Source of the DNA: an uncultured Lachnospiraceae bacterium | Lineage (GTDB): Bacteria > Bacillota_A > Clostridia > Lachnospirales > Lachnospiraceae | Direction of reading: 5' to 3' | Length of the DNA: 56,506 nucleotides | Assembly: GCA_947564305.1 (NCBI GenBank) | Contig: CANOBT010000020.1 | Coordinates: 1-56,506 of the forward strand | The notes under the pieces: generated by a model | Seen by the model: the letters and a program-made list of their open reading frames with translations, nothing else | Told to the model about the DNA's origin: nothing | Database searches by the model: none | In this document: one piece after another, positions 53,137 to 56,506 of the stretch | How the letters are laid out: each line of letters begins with the position of its first letter | Position numbering within the stretch: position 1 is the first letter of the stretch | Position numbers and translations under genes: made by a program

Positions 53137-53977
53137 TTTACAGAATAAGATTGATTTTACAGTGTTAGTGAAAGTGGCCAATGCAAATCCCAATGGGGAC
53201 CCGTTAAACGGAAATCGCCCAAGGACAACATATACCGGGCAAGGAGAAATTTCTGATGTATGTATTAAGAGAAAGATAAGGAATCGCCTGCAGGATATGG
53301 GGGAACGGGTTTTCGTACAGTCGGCCGAGCGCAGTGATGATGGATATACATCATTGAGTGAGAGGGCTTCCGGTAATATTACGGACTATAAATCAAATGA
53401 GGAATATGCGGAGAAAGCATGTGAAATGTGGGTTGATGTACGAATGTTTGGGCAGGTCTTTGCATTTAAAAGCAAGGATAAAAAGGAAAGCGTTTCTGTG
53501 GGGGTCAGAGGGCCGGTATCCATCCATCAAGCGGTGAGCTGTTCTCCCGTAGATATTAACAGCATGCAGATTACGAAAAGTGTCAACAGCGAGCCGGCGG
53601 AAGGAAAAAGTTCGGATACGATGGGGACGAAGCATTTTGTGGAGTTTGGATTGTATCGGATGAAAGGTTCGATTAATGTTCAATTAGCAGAGAAAACAGG
53701 ATTTTCCGAAGAAGATGCAGAGAAGTTGAAAGAGGCGCTTTGTACACTTTTCATCAATGATGCATCTTCGGCGAGACCAGATGGCAGCATGGAGGTGGTT
53801 TCTGTTTATTGGTGGCGCCATAATAATAAAATCGGGCAGTATTCTGCCGCAAAGGTACATGATTCACTGAAAATTAGTTTGAAAGAGGGGGTTCTGATTC
53901 CATCTTCGGTAGAGGATTATGATATCAGGTTGGAGAATTTGCCGGAATTAGAACCAGAAGTGATTGAGGGTATGTAA
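53129..53977 (+). CDS. cas7c: Cas7c (Csd2) Cascade backbone subunit
   Basis: The 282-residue protein begins LQNKIDFTVLVKVANANPNG DPLNGNRPR, the Cas7 Csd2 signature, and holds RGPVSIHQAVSCSPVDI and KHFVEFGLYRMKG. Several copies coat the crRNA. It overlaps cas8c by eight bases with AGGAG upstream of ATG. No defect is visible. Confidence 0.93.
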   Translation: MSSLQNKIDFTVLVKVANANPNGDPLNGNRPRTTYTGQGEISDVCIKRKIRNRLQDMGERVFVQSAERSDDGYTSLSERASGNITDYKSNEEYAEKACEMWVDVRMFGQVFAFKSKDKKESVSVGVRGPVSIHQAVSCSPVDINSMQITKSVNSEPAEGKSSDTMGTKHFVEFGLYRMKGSINVQLAEKTGFSEEDAEKLKEALCTLFINDASSARPDGSMEVVSVYWWRHNNKIGQYSAAKVHDSLKISLKEGVLIPSSVEDYDIRLENLPELEPEVIEGM

Positions 53978-53983
53978 AAGAAA

Positions 53984-54640
53984 ATGTATAAGGAAGACGA
54001 GTATTTAATGCTTTCTGGGCTGCAGCATTTTGCATATTGCAGGAGACAGTGGGCTCTAATTCACATTGAACAGCAGTGGGCGGAAAACGAGCGGACAGTG
54101 GATGGGCATTTGTTTCATGCCGTGGCGCATGATAATGAAAGAATTGAAAAAAGAGGAGATTTGCTTATAACAAGAGGACTTTCTATAAAATCAGCAAATC
54201 TGGGGATGTCAGGTGTTTGTGATGTGGTAGAGTTCCATAAATCGGAAAATGGAATTTCATTATCCTCATATGAAGGGCTGTGGGAGCCTTATCCGATAGA
54301 GTATAAGAAGGGAAAACCAAAAACAAATGATGCAGATGAGCTGCAGTTATGCGGCCAGGCAATCTGTTTGGAAGAGATGCTGCTGTGCCATATACCGTGT
54401 GGAAGCTTATTTTATGGAGAAAACCGACGGAGGAAAACAGTTGAGTTTACGGAGCAGCTTCGCGGGAAAGTCTATGATATGGCAAAAGAAATGCATGATT
54501 TATGGAACAAAGGGTATACACCAAAGGTAAAACCGCAGAAAGGGTGTAATGCCTGTTCATTGAAGGAAATCTGCATACCGGGGTTGGGAAAGGCGAAAAC
54601 AGTAAAGGACTATATTGAAAAAAGTTTATTAGGAGAATAA
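53984..54640 (+). CDS. cas4: Cas4 nuclease, PAM-selecting adaptation factor
   Basis: The 218-residue protein has the RecB-like nuclease motifs GVCDVVEFH and PIEYKKGKPK and four likely Fe-S cysteines: one in FAYCRRQW and three in GCNACSLKEICIPG. It trims prespacers and sets PAM choice with Cas1. It starts six bases after cas7c and ends one base before cas1. It looks intact although cas1 does not. Confidence 0.92.
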   Translation: MYKEDEYLMLSGLQHFAYCRRQWALIHIEQQWAENERTVDGHLFHAVAHDNERIEKRGDLLITRGLSIKSANLGMSGVCDVVEFHKSENGISLSSYEGLWEPYPIEYKKGKPKTNDADELQLCGQAICLEEMLLCHIPCGSLFYGENRRRKTVEFTEQLRGKVYDMAKEMHDLWNKGYTPKVKPQKGCNACSLKEICIPGLGKAKTVKDYIEKSLLGE

Positions 54641-54641
54641 A

Positions 54642-55673
54642 ATGCGAAAATTGCTGAATACCCTGTTTATTACTACTGAAAACGCTTTTCTGTCATTGGA
54701 TGGAGAAACAGTATGCGTTGAGATTAACAAGAAAAAAGTCGGACAGTTTCCATTGCATACATTGGAGAGTATTGTATGTTTTACCTACAATGGCGCCACC
54801 CCGGCTTTTATGGGAGCATGTGCAAAAAGGGGCGTCCACCTTGCGTTTTTCAGCCCATTTGGTAAATTCCTGTGCAGGGTCGTTGGAGAAAATCAGGGAA
54901 ATGTACTATTAAGGAAACAACAATATCGGATATCTGATTAGAAAACAGATAGTTGTCTGATTGCCAGAAATTTGATTTTGGGAAAGGTTTTTAATTGCAG
55001 GTGGAGTATTGACCGGACTCTTCGGGACCATGCGCTTCGAGTGGATGGGGAGCGATGCCAGAAAGCAGCGCAGTATTTAACAGATGGAATGGTGAAAATA
55101 AAGCAGGAGGAAGACCTCGATTCACTCAGGGGTATAGAAGGAGAGTGTGCATCTGTTTATTTCGGGATATTTGACGAATTGATTTTGAACCAAAAAGATG
55201 TGTTTTATTTTCAAGGAAGAAACAAACGTCCCCCTTTAGATAATGTGAATGCAATGTTGTCTTTTGGTTATACGTTGTTAGCAAATGACTGTGCGGGTGC
55301 ATTAGAAGGTGTCGGGTTGGATTCTTATGTGGGATTTTTGCACAGAGACCGCCCCGGCAGAAAATCATTGGCTCTGGATTTGATGGAGGAAATGCGGGCA
55401 ATACTGGTGGATCGATTTGTTTTAACACTTATCAATAACCGGCAGCTTCGGAAAGAGCACTTCCAGACATCAGGGAGTGGTGCGGTAGAATTTACTGATG
55501 AGGGAAGAAAGAAGTTTATTACGGCCTGGCAGGAGCATAAGCGGGAGCAGATTACGCATCCCTATTTGCAGGAAAAAATATGTTGGGGCCTAGTTCCGCA
55601 TGTGCAGGCATTATTGCTTGCAAGATACCTGCGGGGAGATATTGACGGTTATCCGCCGTTTTTGTGGAAGTGA
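54642..55673 (+). pseudogene. cas1: cas1 interrupted by an in-frame TAG at codon 100
   Basis: Codons 1-99 encode the N-terminal beta domain of I-C Cas1 (start MRKLLNTLFITTENAFLSLD, end LLRKQQYRISD). Codon 100 (54939-54941) is TAG. The same frame then continues KTDSCLIARNLILGK and holds the catalytic domain with RGIEGECASVYF (metal-ligand E), GFLHRDRPG (H) and the DLMEEMRA segment (D/E), ending YPPFLWK. The eight positions between RISD and ARN match intact relatives in number, so no indel is present. Full length would be 343 residues, as usual. A single base change, for example CAG to TAG, explains it. No site favours restart at TTG 54972. Sequencing error or suppression remain possible. Confidence 0.88.
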
Positions 55674-55680
55674 GGGATTT

Positions 55681-55971
55681 ATGCTTGTATTGATTACATA
55701 TGATGTAAATACGGAAGATGGAAAAGGAAAGGCGCGATTGCGAAAAGTGGCAAAGCAGTGTGTAAATCATGGACAGCGGGTGCAAAATTCGGTTTTTGAG
55801 TGTATTTTGGACCCTGCACAATGTAAATTATTGAAAGCACAATTGTTGGAAATTGTGGATTTGGAGAAGGACAGCCTAAGGTTTTACTACTTAGGAAATC
55901 ATTACCAGAAGAAAATCGAACATTATGGAATAAAGGGGGCTTTTAATCAGGAAGGGGTGCTTATTTTGTAG
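55681..55971 (+). CDS. cas2: Cas2 adaptation protein
   Basis: The 96-residue protein starts [20 protein letters not shown], with the conserved aspartate of the ferredoxin-like Cas2 fold, and contains [12 protein letters not shown] and [12 protein letters not shown]. It forms the Cas1-Cas2 integration complex. ATG at 55681 lies seven bases after the cas1 stop behind GAGGG; the frame is open upstream but inside cas1. It is intact. Confidence 0.93.
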   Translation: MLVLITYDVNTEDGKGKARLRKVAKQCVNHGQRVQNSVFECILDPAQCKLLKAQLLEIVDLEKDSLRFYYLGNHYQKKIEHYGIKGAFNQEGVLIL

Positions 55972-56140
55972 TGCGAAGTATTAGTACACATAAAATGCTG
56001 TTAGGTTCGCACTGGAAATTAGTGGAAAGAATGATGAAAAAGTGTTGCTTGAAAGAAGAATGATGAGAAAGATAATAGTAAAATTGTAAGTATTTGCTAA
56101 ATGTGCATGGGAAAACGGGATTTTGTTGTGCATGTTTGCG
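55970..56140 (+). promoter_or_regulatory. CRISPR leader
   Basis: The 170-base AT-rich stretch between cas2 and the first repeat is the leader. AGTGCGAA (55970-55977) and TTCGCACT (56006-56013) form a perfect inverted repeat, a feature typical of I-C leaders. It should hold the array promoter and integration signals. Confidence 0.75.
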
Positions 56141-56438
56141 GTCACTCCCTGCTTGGGAGTGTGGATTGAAATTAATTGATCCCAGGTATCTTGTAGTTCC
56201 AAATCGTCACTCCCTGCTTGGGAGTGTGGATTGAAATACACAAAAGCCAATACCCTAAATTTAAAATGGTACGTCACTCCCTGCTTGGGAGTGTGGATTG
56301 AAATCTTCCAGTTCCGTGGCAAAATACCCAGCTTATATAGTCACTCCCTGCTTGGGAGTGTGGATTGAAATACTGGAAGCGCAGCAAGAACGCCTTGAAG
56401 AATATGGTCACTCCCTGCTTGGGAGTGTGGATTGAAAT
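56141..56438 (+). CRISPR. type I-C CRISPR array, five repeats
   Basis: Five identical 32-base repeats start GTCACTCCCTGC and end GTGGATTGAAAT, at 56141-56172, 56206-56237, 56273-56304, 56340-56371 and 56407-56438. The stem ACTCCC/GGGAGT matches the I-C repeat class. Four spacers of 33, 35, 35 and 35 bases lie between (56173-56205, 56238-56272, 56305-56339, 56372-56406). The leader side is left, so spacer 1 is the youngest. Spacer 4 reads as a coding frame (LEAQQERLEEY), suggesting a coiled-coil phage protein. No repeat follows within 68 bases after the fifth. Confidence 0.97.
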
Positions 56439-56481
56439 AACGACAATAGATATTATTATGAATATGCAGAAAGGAGTCGCA

Positions 56482-56506
56482 ATGAAAGTGACGATGGAAC
56501 CCGCTG
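56482..56506 (+). CDS. possible gene start at the right edge
   Basis: AAGGAG (56471-56476) lies five bases before ATG at 56482, and eight codons (MKVTMEPA) are visible. If real, a gene begins only 43 bases after the last CRISPR repeat. Another frame across 56439-56506 is also open, so the call is tentative. Confidence 0.3.

Noticed and set aside
54673..54688. cre-like sequence TGAAAACGCTTTTC inside cas1
   Set aside because: It lies within conserved coding sequence (codons for ENAFL) and is most simply chance.
54972..55673. Separate 233-residue C-terminal Cas1 gene starting at TTG 54972
   Set aside because: It is in the same frame as the N-terminal part, without a Shine-Dalgarno or indel; a nonsense codon in one gene explains it better.
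55981..56322. Minus-strand frame of 113 codons with repeated ISIHTPKQGVT motifs
   Set aside because: The motif is the translation of the CRISPR repeats themselves; it is a known spurious prediction over I-C arrays.

Overview
The window looks like a chromosomal segment of a low-to-medium GC Gram-positive anaerobe, most likely a gut Lachnospiraceae (Clostridia). This is inferred from strong AGGAGG ribosome binding sites, frequent TTG/GTG starts, YesMN/LplABC-type sugar regulation and uptake, an LtaS-like sulfatase, DUF4869, HicAB and a subtype I-C CRISPR system. No rRNA or tRNA genes were seen. Taxonomy rests on gene content only.

Layout. 1-3706 (minus): LtaS-like sulfatase, GT2 glycosyltransferase and a membrane protein cut by the left edge, behind a good promoter. 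3707-4240: intergenic with a short palindromic element and a 20-bp direct repeat pair. 4241-9938 (plus): OmpR regulator, ABC ATPase, permease, histidine kinase, then a LytTR regulator and GHKL kinase, so two different two-component systems sit around one exporter. 10002-14947: coiled-coil protein, a 52-residue gene, PucR regulator, MATE exporter and an Rpn-like nuclease. 15296-30927 (plus): a mannoside-utilisation locus with GH38 alpha-mannosidase, YesL-like protein, YesM/YesN two-component system, LplB/YtcP/LplA ABC importer, DUF4432 mutarotase-like protein, D-lyxose/mannose isomerase and GH2 beta-mannosidase. 31023-31732 (minus): HicAB toxin-antitoxin with a clear operator. 31778-37641 (minus): six tightly coupled genes for an uncharacterised ABC system (lipoprotein, two permeases, ATPase, two single-span surface proteins). 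37790-40497 (minus): AAA-ATPase/PD-(D/E)XK protein and an AraC regulator. 40576-40874: a compact locus with the full architecture of an Fst/par type I toxin-antitoxin system. 41139-46077 (plus): a self-contained PTS cassette (EIIBCA, HAD phosphatase, HPr, EI). 46133-46279: second copy of the palindromic element. 46416-47993: DUF4869 protein, P-loop protein and a broken P-loop fragment. 48082-56438: type I-C CRISPR-Cas (cas3, cas5c, cas8c, cas7c, cas4, cas1, cas2, leader, five repeats).

How the parts work together. The mannoside locus reads as a pathway: the importer brings in oligosaccharides, GH38 and GH2 release mannose inside the cell, the mutarotase-like protein and the isomerase pass it on as fructose, and YesMN senses the substrate. 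The PTS cassette carries its own EI and an HPr with lysine instead of the regulatory serine 46, so it may run outside normal HPr kinase control. The CRISPR interference genes look intact, but cas1 has one in-frame TAG at codon 100 with perfect collinearity on both sides, so spacer acquisition is probably lost.

Most notable: the Fst/par-like toxin locus (toxin ORF, hairpin at the Shine-Dalgarno, duplicated 15-mer, bidirectional terminator and a consensus antisense promoter), the cas1 amber codon, and a two-copy MITE-like element with a different flanking duplication at each site.
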